From: an uncultured Fidelibacterota bacterium
GTDB taxonomy: Bacteria; Fidelibacterota; Marinisomatia; Marinisomatales; TCS55
Length of the DNA: 64,000 bases
Reading direction: 5' to 3'
NCBI GenBank assembly: GCA_913049685.1
Contig: CAJWZD010000001.1
Span: 86,984 to 150,983, forward strand
A model generated the notes under the pieces. That model worked only from the letters and a program-made list of their open reading frames with translations, was not told where the DNA came from and searched no databases. Positions 8,958 through 17,595 of this stretch are shown in pieces. Position 1 is the first letter of the stretch; each line of letters starts with the position of its first letter. The position numbers were made by a program, and so were the translations under genes.

Positions 8958-9980
8958 TTAATTTTTAACAGCTAACTGTCCACAACCGGCGTCGATCCTA
9001 GTCCCCTTGCTCCATCTTACCGTAACAGTAAATGGTGCATTTTTTAAAGCATTAATAAATGCATCAATTGATTTACTTTTTGGGCGGCTAAATTTCCCGC
9101 CAATTTCATTGTAGGGTATCAAATTTAATTTGCAGGGTATATCCTTTAATAAATCCATTAATTCAAATGCACATGCTTCTGAATCATTAATGTTTTCTAA
9201 TAGAACATATTCAAAAGTCACAAATCTTTTTAATTTGCTGTAGTAATATTCTGCGGATTTGATTAGTTCTTTTATAGGGTTATTAATTGTTAAAGGCATA
9301 ATCTTTTTACGTATTTCATCATTTGGTGCATTTAGGCTTATCGCAAGCTTATAAGGTAATTTATCATCAGCCATTTTATATATTTTTGAGACAATACCTG
9401 CAGTTGAAATGGTAATTCTTCGTGCTCCTATATTGATTTTTTTATTCATGATTTCAGCAGCTTTAGAAACATTTTTATAATTCAAAAACGGCTCTCCCAT
9501 TCCCATAAATACAACATTCGTGACTCTCGATTTTGACTTTTTAGATAAATGTAGAAATTGATCTACTATTTCACCGGGACTTAAGTTTTCTTTAAAACCC
9601 ATAAATGCTGTCGCACAAAACTTGCAATCAACAGCACAACCTGATTGACTCGACACACAGATTGTTGTTCTATTTTTCTGATACATTAAAACTGATTCTA
9701 TTTTATTTTTTTTGCTAGTTTGAAAGAGAAATTTCTGGGCAGGATCGTTTGATTGTCCAGAGGAACTAATTTCTGTCAACGGATGAAGCTTAAATGACGA
9801 GTCAAGCCTGCTTACAAGTTTTTGGGGGAGGTTATTCATATCCCGCCATCTTTCAACATATTTTTTATAAATCCAATCCTCTAGCTGAACAGAGCGATAT
9901 GGTAGCTCTCCAAAGCTTTCAACAACTTCGCTAATTTCCTTTTTGGAAAGATCAAGAAAGGATTTATTGTTATTATTCAT
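8958..9980 (-). CDS. rlmN: 23S rRNA (adenine2503-C2)-methyltransferase / tRNA A37 methyltransferase
   Basis: Radical SAM enzyme that methylates C2 of A2503 in 23S rRNA, and A37 of some tRNAs. The 340-residue protein has the cluster-binding CxxxCxxC motif at C115, C119 and C122 (GCAVDCKFC), the GMGEP motif near residue 160, and the C-terminal GCGQLA motif whose cysteine (C333) is the methyl-transfer/resolving thiol of the family. It is the first gene of a two-gene minus-strand operon with punA and diverges from the moxR-like gene across about 100 bases. Confidence 0.96.
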   Translation of the reverse strand: MNNNNKSFLDLSKKEISEVVESFGELPYRSVQLEDWIYKKYVERWRDMNNLPQKLVSRLDSSFKLHPLTEISSSGQSNDPAQKFLFQTSKKNKIESVLMYQKNRTTICVSSQSGCAVDCKFCATAFMGFKENLSPGEIVDQFLHLSKKSKSRVTNVVFMGMGEPFLNYKNVSKAAEIMNKKINIGARRITISTAGIVSKIYKMADDKLPYKLAISLNAPNDEIRKKIMPLTINNPIKELIKSAEYYYSKLKRFVTFEYVLLENINDSEACAFELMDLLKDIPCKLNLIPYNEIGGKFSRPKSKSIDAFINALKNAPFTVTVRWSKGTRIDAGCGQLAVKN

Positions 9981-10002
9981 AGTTAATAATTTTATAGTTT
10001 AA

Positions 10003-10045
10003 TTTCATCTTAACAAGACATCTCTTTGCATCATTAAAGATGAAA
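10003..10045. promoter_or_regulatory. Inverted repeat in the rlmN/moxR divergent intergenic region
   Basis: A perfect 9-base inverted repeat, TTTCATCTT (10003-10011) and AAGATGAAA (10037-10045), has arms separated by 25 bases. It lies between the divergent starts of rlmN (9980) and the MoxR gene (10085). A third copy of the TTTCAT half follows at 10052. The position suits an operator or a looped regulatory site, but A+T-rich DNA produces such repeats by chance, so confidence is low. No convincing -35/-10 pair was placed. Confidence 0.25.
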
Positions 10046-10084
10046 ATGTAATTTCATGACCGTTTAAAGTAAAATAGGTAAGAT

Positions 10085-11065
10085 ATGACAGACCAAAAAG
10101 ATATACAGCTATTAGAAAAGCTAGGAGATATGAAATCACGATTTTTTGAAGAAATCGGAAAATCAGTTATTGGGCAACATGATGTTTTAAATCATATTTT
10201 AATTGCTCTACTATGCAAGGGCCATACTTTAATTGTAGGTGTGCCAGGACTTGCCAAGACATTAATTATTAAATCTATGTCGGAACTGCTAGATTTAAAG
10301 TTCAATCGAATTCAATTCACCCCAGATTTAATGCCAAGTGATATTACAGGCACCGAGGTCATCGATGAGGTAAAATCTACAGGCAAAAGATCTTTTAGAT
10401 TTTTTAAGGGACCTATTTTTAGCAATATTATTCTAGCAGATGAAATAAATAGAACCCCTCCAAAAACACAAGCTGCACTTTTAGAAGCGATGCAAGAACA
10501 TAGAGTAACTACTGCAGGTAAATCTTATGAACTAGATCAGCCATTTTTTGTACTTGCCACTCAAAACCCAATCGAGCAAGAAGGAACATACCCGCTACCT
10601 GAGGCTCAGCTTGATAGATTTATGTTCAATCTATTAATCAATTATCCTGATCGCGATGAGGAGATATCAATTATAAAAAAGACTACATCTCTAGGTGAGT
10701 CAAAGCCACAGAAAATTATTTCTAAAAAAGAGATTTTAGATTTTCAAAATCTAGTCTTACGAGTTCCGATGGCAGATAACGTTATTGAGTATGCAGTTGA
10801 TTTAGTTGCTTCTACGCGTCCAAGTAAGAAGGCAAAGAAATTTGTTAATGATTATATAGAATGGGGGGCAGGCCCTAGAGCAGCGCAGTCTCTTGTTCTT
10901 GGTGCTAAGGCTCATGCCATTTTAAATGGAAATCCATCAGTAAATATTGATGATGTAAAAAAAATGGTTTATCCTGTTCTAAGGCATAGGGTTATCCCAA
11001 GTTATAGTGCTGACGCTGAAGGCATATCTGTTGATGGAATACTTGAAAAATTAGTTCATGGGTAG
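10085..11065 (+). CDS. MoxR family AAA+ ATPase
   Basis: Chaperone-like ATPase that works with a DUF58/von Willebrand-type partner to mature or remodel envelope and metalloenzyme complexes. The 326-residue protein has Walker A GVPGLAKT (about 53-60), Walker B with LADEINR (about 117-125), the PPKTQAALLEAMQE segment, sensor residues in ATQNPIEQEGTYPLPEAQ, and a C-terminal lid. The ATG at 10085 is preceded by AGGTAAG. The next gene, encoding DUF58, overlaps by 8 bases, the usual MoxR pairing. The Bat-type genes that usually follow are absent here. Confidence 0.93.
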   Translation: MTDQKDIQLLEKLGDMKSRFFEEIGKSVIGQHDVLNHILIALLCKGHTLIVGVPGLAKTLIIKSMSELLDLKFNRIQFTPDLMPSDITGTEVIDEVKSTGKRSFRFFKGPIFSNIILADEINRTPPKTQAALLEAMQEHRVTTAGKSYELDQPFFVLATQNPIEQEGTYPLPEAQLDRFMFNLLINYPDRDEEISIIKKTTSLGESKPQKIISKKEILDFQNLVLRVPMADNVIEYAVDLVASTRPSKKAKKFVNDYIEWGAGPRAAQSLVLGAKAHAILNGNPSVNIDDVKKMVYPVLRHRVIPSYSADAEGISVDGILEKLVHG

Positions 11066-11951
11066 TTCAAAAAAATATCTTAATCCAGCCGTACTTTCAA
11101 GTATCGACAATATGGCCCTAAGGGCAAAGCTTGTTGTTGAGGGTTATCTTGTTGGTAAACACAAAAGTCCTTATCACGGTTTTAGCGTAGAATTTGCTGA
11201 ACACCGTACTTATGGTCAGGGCGATGAGATAAAGCATATTGATTGGAAGCTTTATGGTAAAACGGATCGACATTATGTAAAACGATTTGAAGAAGAAACT
11301 AATTTGAGGAGCTATATCTTACTTGACATAAGCAAATCAATGAGTTTTAAAAGCAAGAATATTTCCAAGCTAAAATATGGTGAATCTCTAACTGCTGCAC
11401 TAACGCATCTTATGATTAACCAGAAGGATGCAGTAGGGCTTATTTTATTTGATAATGCTATCAGAGAATACATTACTCCTAAAACTTCTAAGTCTCATAA
11501 AAATGTTATTTTTAATTCACTTAGTAAATGTAAAGCAGGAAAAAATACAAATATCCAGTTAATTTTAGATTCTATGGCTGAGCGAATAAAAAAAAGTGGA
11601 TTGGTAATACTTATCTCGGACCTTCTAGATGATCCAAAAAATGTTATGAAAGGATTAAATCATTTTAGGCACAACAAACAAGAAGTCATCGTTTTTCATT
11701 TGCTGGATAAACAAGAATTTAATTTTACGTTTAATGAAAGAACGAAATTTTCAGACATGGAAACTGGAGAAACAATAACGACTGATCCCTGGCATATTCA
11801 ATCTTCTTACCAAGATAAAATCAAATTATTCATAAATAAATTTAAGAGAGAGTGCGGTAATCAAAAAATTGACTACGTCCCAATTTATACTGATCAAAAT
11901 TTTGATTTAGCCCTAAGTGAATACATTCGAAAAAGACACAAATCAAACTAG
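11058..11951 (+). CDS. DUF58 domain protein (MoxR partner)
   Basis: A 297-residue protein with the DUF58 signature YGQGDEIKHIDWKLYGKTD (about 51-70) followed by a von Willebrand factor A-like region starting LLDISKSMSF, a DxSxS metal-ion-dependent adhesion motif. It has no signal peptide or membrane helix, so it is probably cytoplasmic. Its partner is the MoxR ATPase encoded directly upstream with overlapping ends. Families of this kind are involved in envelope stress or complex assembly. The client is not evident. It converges on the TPR lipoprotein gene, 11 bases away. Confidence 0.9.
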   Translation: MGSSKKYLNPAVLSSIDNMALRAKLVVEGYLVGKHKSPYHGFSVEFAEHRTYGQGDEIKHIDWKLYGKTDRHYVKRFEEETNLRSYILLDISKSMSFKSKNISKLKYGESLTAALTHLMINQKDAVGLILFDNAIREYITPKTSKSHKNVIFNSLSKCKAGKNTNIQLILDSMAERIKKSGLVILISDLLDDPKNVMKGLNHFRHNKQEVIVFHLLDKQEFNFTFNERTKFSDMETGETITTDPWHIQSSYQDKIKLFINKFKRECGNQKIDYVPIYTDQNFDLALSEYIRKRHKSN

Positions 11952-11962
11952 TTGATTAAAAT

Positions 11963-13033
11963 TTAGCCACCAAGTTTTTTTGCCTTTTCAAAATATTTTG
12001 TTGCTCCATCCATATCACCTTGCTTGATTAAAACTCTAGCCATTCCCTTAAAATGATCAGGATTCTCAGGCTCTAGTTGGATCAGCTCACGGTAAAATTT
12101 AGACGCTCTTCTCCACTTTTCAGCATTTTCAAAAGTCTGCGCTATGCCGCTTAATGCCTCAGTGTCTTCAGGATTTAAATCATATGCATAAAAAAAGTTG
12201 TCTTCAGCCTCTTCAAATTGATCAAGCTGCATATACAAAACTCCAAGATTAAAGTATAAATTAGCTTTTATTATTTTATCTTCTTCCTGCTTTATAGCTG
12301 TTTCAAATGTTTCAACAGACTTTTCCTTATTGCCATTATCATAGTAAAGAGTGGCTAGCTGTCTAACAGCATCTGTATTAGATGGATCCAGTTGAACTGA
12401 TTTTTCAATGTGAAATAAAGCATCTTTTTTATCTCCAATCAGAGACAAAATTTGACCGAGTGTAAAATTTGTCTGAAAATCTTCTGGATTTTTTTCGTAA
12501 CCCATCTTTCCAGATTCAATGGCTTTATCTGGTTCGCCCATTTCATAATAACAGGTAGCAAGTATTGAGTATGTTTGTGATTTAGAAGGATCAATAGAAA
12601 CAGATTCGTTAAACACGCCAATAGCGTCTTCTAAAATTGATTTATCTTGGCTTTTTTTATAACTATTAAACTTTCTAACGGCTTTGTTATAATTTTCCGC
12701 CCAATACATTTCGCGATAATTTTTTGTTACTTCCTTTACAGGTCTGCCAAGGGTTTTAGCTTCAGGATTAATGGAAACGGCTGAATTAAACATTTCATTC
12801 ATTTTCTTCCATTCTTTTTTTCTAGCATGCACATGGTATCCAATTTGAACCATAATTTCGGCATTTTCAGGTTCAACCTTAATCGCCTCTAATAAATACT
12901 GCTCAGCCTCTTCCCAATTTTCATCTTGAATGGCCATCTTGGCTGAAGTGTACTCAACTGTTGACGTACAAGACCAAAAATTTATAAAAATAATTAATAA
13001 TATTGTTTTTGAAATGAGTGTATTAATCTTCAT
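11963..13033 (-). CDS. Tetratricopeptide-repeat lipoprotein
   Basis: A 356-residue protein with a hydrophobic signal ending in a lipobox-like FWSC (C22), followed almost entirely by TPR helices. Repeats are recognisable by their A-x(3)-[FY]-x(6)-P spacing: one block at about 38-90 and a continuous run from about 145 to the C terminus, roughly seven repeats. It probably sits on a membrane facing the periplasm and serves as a protein-binding scaffold. It lies 57 bases downstream of a PfkB-type kinase gene on the same strand, without an obvious functional link. No catalytic motif is present. Confidence 0.85.
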   Translation of the reverse strand: MKINTLISKTILLIIFINFWSCTSTVEYTSAKMAIQDENWEEAEQYLLEAIKVEPENAEIMVQIGYHVHARKKEWKKMNEMFNSAVSINPEAKTLGRPVKEVTKNYREMYWAENYNKAVRKFNSYKKSQDKSILEDAIGVFNESVSIDPSKSQTYSILATCYYEMGEPDKAIESGKMGYEKNPEDFQTNFTLGQILSLIGDKKDALFHIEKSVQLDPSNTDAVRQLATLYYDNGNKEKSVETFETAIKQEEDKIIKANLYFNLGVLYMQLDQFEEAEDNFFYAYDLNPEDTEALSGIAQTFENAEKWRRASKFYRELIQLEPENPDHFKGMARVLIKQGDMDGATKYFEKAKKLGG

Positions 13034-13090
13034 AAAGTCTCTTTTATTTTAATTATTGATTACCTAATCTAGGCTTGTAATTCTGTGCTA

Positions 13091-13987
13091 TCAAGATTTT
13101 AGGGTCTTATTTAAAAAATTAATCCGATCGTTAATTTCATTATTTGATGCACTTTGAAGTTTTTCAATACCAAAAGATTCAATGCTAATTGATGCAGATG
13201 CAGATGCATTTAGAAGTGCAGTCTCTTTTGAATCTTCATTTGCGAGGGATGATACAAAAGCACCTGCAAAAACATCCCCTGCACCAGTAGGATCAACTAC
13301 ATTAGTTACTGGAAAGGCATCAACAGTAATGTGCTCTGTCAATGAAAAAAGTTCTGCCCCCCTACTCCCTTTTTTTATTACAACTACTTCAGGGCCCATT
13401 TTTAAAAGAGAACTAGCAGCATTATTAATATTATTCTCATTTGTCAAAAGAAAGGTTTCGCTTTCATTTATCAATAGGAAATTTGAAGCTGAAAGAACTT
13501 TTTCAAGACTTGGTAGAGTTGTTTCTATCCAAAGATTCATTGTATCAATTACAACGATTGCATTTGGATTTTGGTTTTGTTGAATAACTGATTGCTGTAA
13601 TTCAGGGTGAATATTTGCAAGAAGTATATGCGATCTATTTTTATTTGACTCAGTTAAAACCGGTCTAAAATCTGAAAATACTCCTAGCTCTGTGAATAGT
13701 GTATCTCTATCGTCCCAATTTTCGTGATACCTTCCACCCCATTGAAAAGTTTTCCCTTCAGCAATTTTTAAATCACTCAGATCACTAGCATAAGACTTAT
13801 AAAGAGAATGCCCTTCGCTGGGAAAATCGTTGCCGACAATACCCACAATTGATACCTCTGATTGCCTGCCAGATGCTACTAAACTGTAAGTTGTAGATCC
13901 TCCAAGAATATTGGATCTTTTTTCAACTGGAGTTTCGATGGTATCCATGGCAATTGAGCCAACAATTAGAATAGAATTATGTGACAT
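13091..13987 (-). CDS. PfkB/ribokinase family sugar or nucleoside kinase
   Basis: A 298-residue cytosolic kinase. The N terminus has the family GSIAMDTIETP and GGSTTYSLVASGR segments that contact substrate. The C-terminal signature NVVDPTGAGDVFAGAF (about 233-248) holds the catalytic aspartate and anion hole. The length and two signatures are typical of ribokinase-like enzymes. The substrate could be a sugar, a nucleoside or another alcohol, and sequence alone does not decide. Related short kinases of this type are often annotated as sugar kinases in FCB genomes. It is the first gene of a two-gene minus-strand unit. Confidence 0.88.
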   Translation of the reverse strand: MSHNSILIVGSIAMDTIETPVEKRSNILGGSTTYSLVASGRQSEVSIVGIVGNDFPSEGHSLYKSYASDLSDLKIAEGKTFQWGGRYHENWDDRDTLFTELGVFSDFRPVLTESNKNRSHILLANIHPELQQSVIQQNQNPNAIVVIDTMNLWIETTLPSLEKVLSASNFLLINESETFLLTNENNINNAASSLLKMGPEVVVIKKGSRGAELFSLTEHITVDAFPVTNVVDPTGAGDVFAGAFVSSLANEDSKETALLNASASASISIESFGIEKLQSASNNEINDRINFLNKTLKS

Positions 13988-14053
13988 TAGATTGATATAT
14001 TATTAAAAAAATTTAACGCTCTACAAGCAATATTCAATTTAAATTTATTTTTA

Positions 14054-14091
14054 TTGACGACTTGACGACACTCTCAAAGACTGTGTATTTT
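14054..14091 (+). promoter_or_regulatory. Candidate promoter with a tandem 8-base repeat
   Basis: TTGACGAC occurs twice in direct succession (14054-14061 and 14062-14069). The second copy supplies a -35-like TTGACG separated by 18 bases from TATTTT at 14086-14091, and the phosphoesterase ATG follows at 14100. This would leave almost no 5' untranslated leader. The promoter is a reasonable reading, but it may also be a two-site regulator box. No experimental support. Confidence 0.35.
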
Positions 14092-14099
14092 CAGGTTCT

Positions 14100-14873
14100 A
14101 TGAATTCGAAAACCTACGCATTAATCACAGACATACATTCAAATTCAGTTGCATTGAAAAAAGGATTAGAAATTATCAATAGTCGTGATGATATTGATAA
14201 AATAATTTTTTTGGGTGACTATTTTTCCTTAGGTCCGGAACCAAAAGAAATACTGGATATCCTCAAATCTAAGACCGAATCGATTTTGATAAGGGGAAAT
14301 CATGAAAGGTATTTATTAGAAAAAATTTGGAATGACGATGAGCCTTCTCTAGAAGGGATGCCGCAAGATGACCCGCTTCTGCATGAGATTGTAGATAATG
14401 AAAAATGGACTGCGGAACAGATCGGTGATGAAGGAATTGAATTTTGCAATGCTATGACTATTTCAAATAGGCAAATTGTTGGGAATACACTAGTGGAATT
14501 CTGTCACGCATGGTATGAAAGAGATGAAATTCCTCCCACAATGGAAGAAGCGTTACAATGGCGCGACGAAATATCTAAGAAGAATCCAGAGATCGAGCAG
14601 TTTATTATTGTTCATGGCCATTTACATATACCAAGAGAAGAGTCTAAAGAAAACATAAAAATATTATGCCAAGGCGCTACTGGACTACCTTTTGATGAGG
14701 ACCCAAGGGGGGCCCTTGCTTTTTTAACTGTTGGAGATTCTTTTCAGTGGAATATTATTAGATTTGAATATGACTCACAATCTACCATTGATATGCTTGA
14801 GCAGCGGCAACCCCCTTTTTATAAGAATCTTCAGAACACTGTCCGCTATGCTGCCATTAGAAATGATATCTAG
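14100..14873 (+). CDS. Calcineurin-like metallophosphoesterase
   Basis: A 257-residue phosphoesterase with the dinuclear-metal motifs in order: DIHSN (about 11-15), GDYFSLGP (about 40-47), RGNHE (about 67-71), and the late GHLHIPRE (about 177-184) carrying the last metal histidines. It belongs to the YfcE/serine-threonine-phosphatase-like branch. The substrate is unknown and could be a nucleotide, phosphodiester or phosphoprotein. It seems to be monocistronic or the first gene of the strand run, with the cysteine desulfurase gene 22 bases downstream. Confidence 0.87.
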   Translation: MNSKTYALITDIHSNSVALKKGLEIINSRDDIDKIIFLGDYFSLGPEPKEILDILKSKTESILIRGNHERYLLEKIWNDDEPSLEGMPQDDPLLHEIVDNEKWTAEQIGDEGIEFCNAMTISNRQIVGNTLVEFCHAWYERDEIPPTMEEALQWRDEISKKNPEIEQFIIVHGHLHIPREESKENIKILCQGATGLPFDEDPRGALAFLTVGDSFQWNIIRFEYDSQSTIDMLEQRQPPFYKNLQNTVRYAAIRNDI

Positions 14874-14895
14874 ATTTATTTTTTGTTAATATTGA

Positions 14896-16011
14896 ATGCT
14901 ATATTTTGATCACGCAGCAACAACGCCTGTACATCCCAATGTAGCTGAAAAAATGGATGAGGTGTCACGGCTAGACTATGGAAATCCCTCTAGCGTTTAT
15001 TCATCGGGTAGATCTTCCAAATCCATCATTGAAACTGCCAGAAGTCAAACCGCTAAAATGATTGATGCGGAGCCTTCTGAGATTTTCTTTACAGGAAGCG
15101 GTACAGAATCAAACAATATTGTCATCTGGTCAGTGTTACACCAAAAAAATAAGCATGTAATTACTTCATGTATTGAGCATCCTGCAGTTTTAAAAGTCTT
15201 GGAAGAACTAACAGCTTTCGGGTTAACATACGATATTTTGCCAGTTGACTCAACTGGATTAATTAATCCATCAGACTTAAAGTCTGCAATAAAAAAGGAT
15301 ACTGGACTAATTTCAATTATGTATGTTAATAATGAAGTTGGAACAATCCAAAAATTTGATAAGCTAACTGAGATTGCAAAAGAGCACTCTATTCCATTTC
15401 ACTCAGACTGTGTTCAGTCTTTGGGAAAGATACCAATTTCAACTAAAGATCTTAAAATTGACTACATGAGTTTTTCTGCACATAAATTTTATGGACCAAA
15501 AGGAATTGGTTTTCTTTTTAAAAGAAACGGAGTACCTATCAAACCGCTAGTTATTGGAGGTGGTCAAGAAAGTAACATTAGGGCAGGGACTGAAAATCTA
15601 TCTGGTATTGCCGGATTAGGAGTAGCAGCTGAACTGGTTTCAATTGAGCTTGAAGAACGTGCGAATCATTTAAGAGAGCTTGAAACATACTTTAAATCAA
15701 AAATTTATGATATTTGCCCCCAGGCTATCTTTCATGGGAATACGAACTTTTATGCTCCTGGGATTTGTAGCCTGGCTATTCCAAAGTGTAAAAACGAAGT
15801 AATTTTAGCTAAACTTGATAGAAAAGGGATTGAGATTTCAAACGGATCTGCATGCTCATCAGGGACGGTGGGCCTTTCACTTGTTTTAAAAGAAATGGGA
15901 ATTGAAGATGAGATTAATAAATCAACTATTAGAGTTAGCTTTGGTAGAGAAAACAGGATCGAGGATGTTTCTATTTTGGTAAAGTCGATAGGTGAAATAT
16001 TAAATGAATGA
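14896..16011 (+). CDS. Cysteine desulfurase (IscS/NifS family)
   Basis: PLP enzyme that converts cysteine to alanine and a protein-bound persulfide. The 371-residue protein has YFDHAATTP at the N terminus, the H-x-D-x-V-Q cofactor block (HSDCVQ), the Schiff-base lysine in FSAHKFYGPKG (about K200), and the catalytic cysteine loop GSACSSG (about C318). The immediate downstream gene is mnmA, overlapping by 8 bases. That strongly suggests sulfur delivery to tRNA 2-thiolation rather than, or in addition to, Fe-S assembly. No iscU is nearby, so I leave the symbol open. Confidence 0.93.
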   Translation: MLYFDHAATTPVHPNVAEKMDEVSRLDYGNPSSVYSSGRSSKSIIETARSQTAKMIDAEPSEIFFTGSGTESNNIVIWSVLHQKNKHVITSCIEHPAVLKVLEELTAFGLTYDILPVDSTGLINPSDLKSAIKKDTGLISIMYVNNEVGTIQKFDKLTEIAKEHSIPFHSDCVQSLGKIPISTKDLKIDYMSFSAHKFYGPKGIGFLFKRNGVPIKPLVIGGGQESNIRAGTENLSGIAGLGVAAELVSIELEERANHLRELETYFKSKIYDICPQAIFHGNTNFYAPGICSLAIPKCKNEVILAKLDRKGIEISNGSACSSGTVGLSLVLKEMGIEDEINKSTIRVSFGRENRIEDVSILVKSIGEILNE

Positions 16012-17083
16012 ACCAATTATAGTTGGAATAAGTGGAGGGGTTGATAGTTCTGTTACTGCGCTGAGGTTAAAAGAGGAAGGGTTTGACGTTGAATGTGTAT
16101 TTATGAAAAATTGGGAGGGTGAAAGCGATCAATGTGATGCTGAGCAAGACTATAAAGATGCATTATCTGTATGTAATTCAATTGGGGTCCCTCTCAGATC
16201 TACTAATTTTTCAAATGAATACTGGAAAAATGTATTTAAAAATTTTATAGATGAATATTCAAAAGGTAGAACCCCAAACCCTGATATTCTTTGCAATAAA
16301 GAAGTAAAATTTAAAGCGTTTTTAAACTACGCTAAAGATATTGGAGGGGCAAAGATAGCAACAGGTCATTATGCAAGGATAAAAGAATCCGGGCACTCCT
16401 ATCAACTTTTAAAGGGTGTAGATGACGATAAAGACCAGAGTTATTTTTTATATCTTCTTAATCAAGAGATGCTTTCGAATAGTCTTTTCCCAATTGGAGG
16501 AATTGAAAAACAAGAGGTTAGAAAAATTGCAAAGAAAAATGGTTTGCTAAATCACGCTAAAAAGGACAGTACCGGTATTTGCTTTATAGGTGAACAAAAA
16601 TTTTTTAAAGAATTCTTAAAAAAGTATATACCAAAACATCCTGGAACTATAAAATCTGTAGATGGTGAAATCTGCGGAGAGCATGAAGGTTTATCTTATT
16701 ACACAATTGGGCAAAGAAAAGGTCTTGGTGTTGGCGGTGGATTTGGAAACAACGATGATCCCTGGTATGTTTCAGAAAAAGATCTTTCAAGCAACACCCT
16801 TATTATTTCTCAAGGAAGCAATCATCCATCTTTATATCACAAAAATTTGAGCGCAGATTCTTTGCATTGGATTAGTGGTTATGCGCCAAGTAAAAATGAT
16901 AATCTTTCCGCTAAGATAAGATATAGACAAAAAGATCAAACGTGCACAATTACCTCATTAAGCGGTGAATCGTGTAATGTACAATTTATGATACCGCAAT
17001 TTGCAGTTACTCCCGGACAGTCCATTGTATTTTATGATGGAGAAATATGTTTAGGTGGTGGCATAATTAACAATAGATCATAA
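16004..17083 (+). CDS. mnmA: tRNA-uridine 2-sulfurtransferase
   Basis: Catalyses 2-thiolation of U34 in Lys, Glu and Gln tRNAs using persulfide sulfur. The 359-residue protein has the PP-loop ATP motif SGGVDSS (about 9-15), the first catalytic cysteine in NPDILCNKEVKF (about C98), a DKDQSYFL block and the second cysteine in STGICFIGE (about C197), with a C-terminal beta-barrel domain. It is translationally coupled to the upstream cysteine desulfurase, giving a self-contained sulfur relay. A tRNA-Lys with anticodon UUU, one of its expected substrates, is encoded at 25062. Confidence 0.95.
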   Translation: MNEPIIVGISGGVDSSVTALRLKEEGFDVECVFMKNWEGESDQCDAEQDYKDALSVCNSIGVPLRSTNFSNEYWKNVFKNFIDEYSKGRTPNPDILCNKEVKFKAFLNYAKDIGGAKIATGHYARIKESGHSYQLLKGVDDDKDQSYFLYLLNQEMLSNSLFPIGGIEKQEVRKIAKKNGLLNHAKKDSTGICFIGEQKFFKEFLKKYIPKHPGTIKSVDGEICGEHEGLSYYTIGQRKGLGVGGGFGNNDDPWYVSEKDLSSNTLIISQGSNHPSLYHKNLSADSLHWISGYAPSKNDNLSAKIRYRQKDQTCTITSLSGESCNVQFMIPQFAVTPGQSIVFYDGEICLGGGIINNRS

Positions 17084-17133
17084 TTCAATAAATGGTGAAA
17101 CAATTCATTTCTTTTTGTAATTTTATAGTTGAA

Positions 17134-17595
17134 ATGTTAAAGATAAGCAAAAGAACAACGCTCATACTACTTTTGACAGCATTTGCCGCAGGACAATTAC
17201 GTTCTAACCTGCCTTCTAATTCGCTGCCTGTAAATAGCTATGGGATATCTCATGCTAGGAATTCCTCCTTATTTGATTTAAATAGGCTTTCAATTTCAAA
17301 CAGTTTTGGTATGAGCATGTCAAGCTTTGGAGATAACTCTGTCTCGATTGGTTCATTTAATACAAATATTAATTATATAGTAAATGATAAGGTCAGGCTT
17401 TCTTCGCAATTCAGCTTAATGTCACCAATGGGTGGGGTAAATCTTTATTCTCAAAATGGGCTAAATGGTTCTAAAATTTACTACGATACTAGTGTTGATT
17501 ATAAACCAACAGAGAATATGTTGATAAAATTTTCTATGAATAATTATCCAAGATACTATAGAAATCCATATTCCAGATTTTTAATGACAAGATAG
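17134..17595 (+). CDS. Secreted protein of unknown function
   Basis: I do not recognise this protein. From ATG 17134 it has 153 residues and a convincing signal peptide (MLKISKRTTLILLLTAFAAGQ). An in-frame ATG at 17092 exists but would bury the signal. The mature part is rich in Ser, Asn, Tyr and Gly, with alternating polar and hydrophobic residues. Segments such as NTNINYIVNDKVRLSSQFSL and MLIKFSMNNYPRY look like outer-membrane beta-strands or a small beta-barrel fragment. It sits between mnmA and a LytR_C-domain protein, whose GTG start overlaps its stop. Envelope location is likely, role unknown. Confidence 0.6.
   Translation: MLKISKRTTLILLLTAFAAGQLRSNLPSNSLPVNSYGISHARNSSLFDLNRLSISNSFGMSMSSFGDNSVSIGSFNTNINYIVNDKVRLSSQFSLMSPMGGVNLYSQNGLNGSKIYYDTSVDYKPTENMLIKFSMNNYPRYYRNPYSRFLMTR

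Noticed and set aside
13182..13583. 133-residue plus-strand frame opposite the PfkB kinase gene
   Set aside because: Its length results from the codon pattern of the real minus-strand gene; the kinase motifs are intact and the frame has no recognisable domain.
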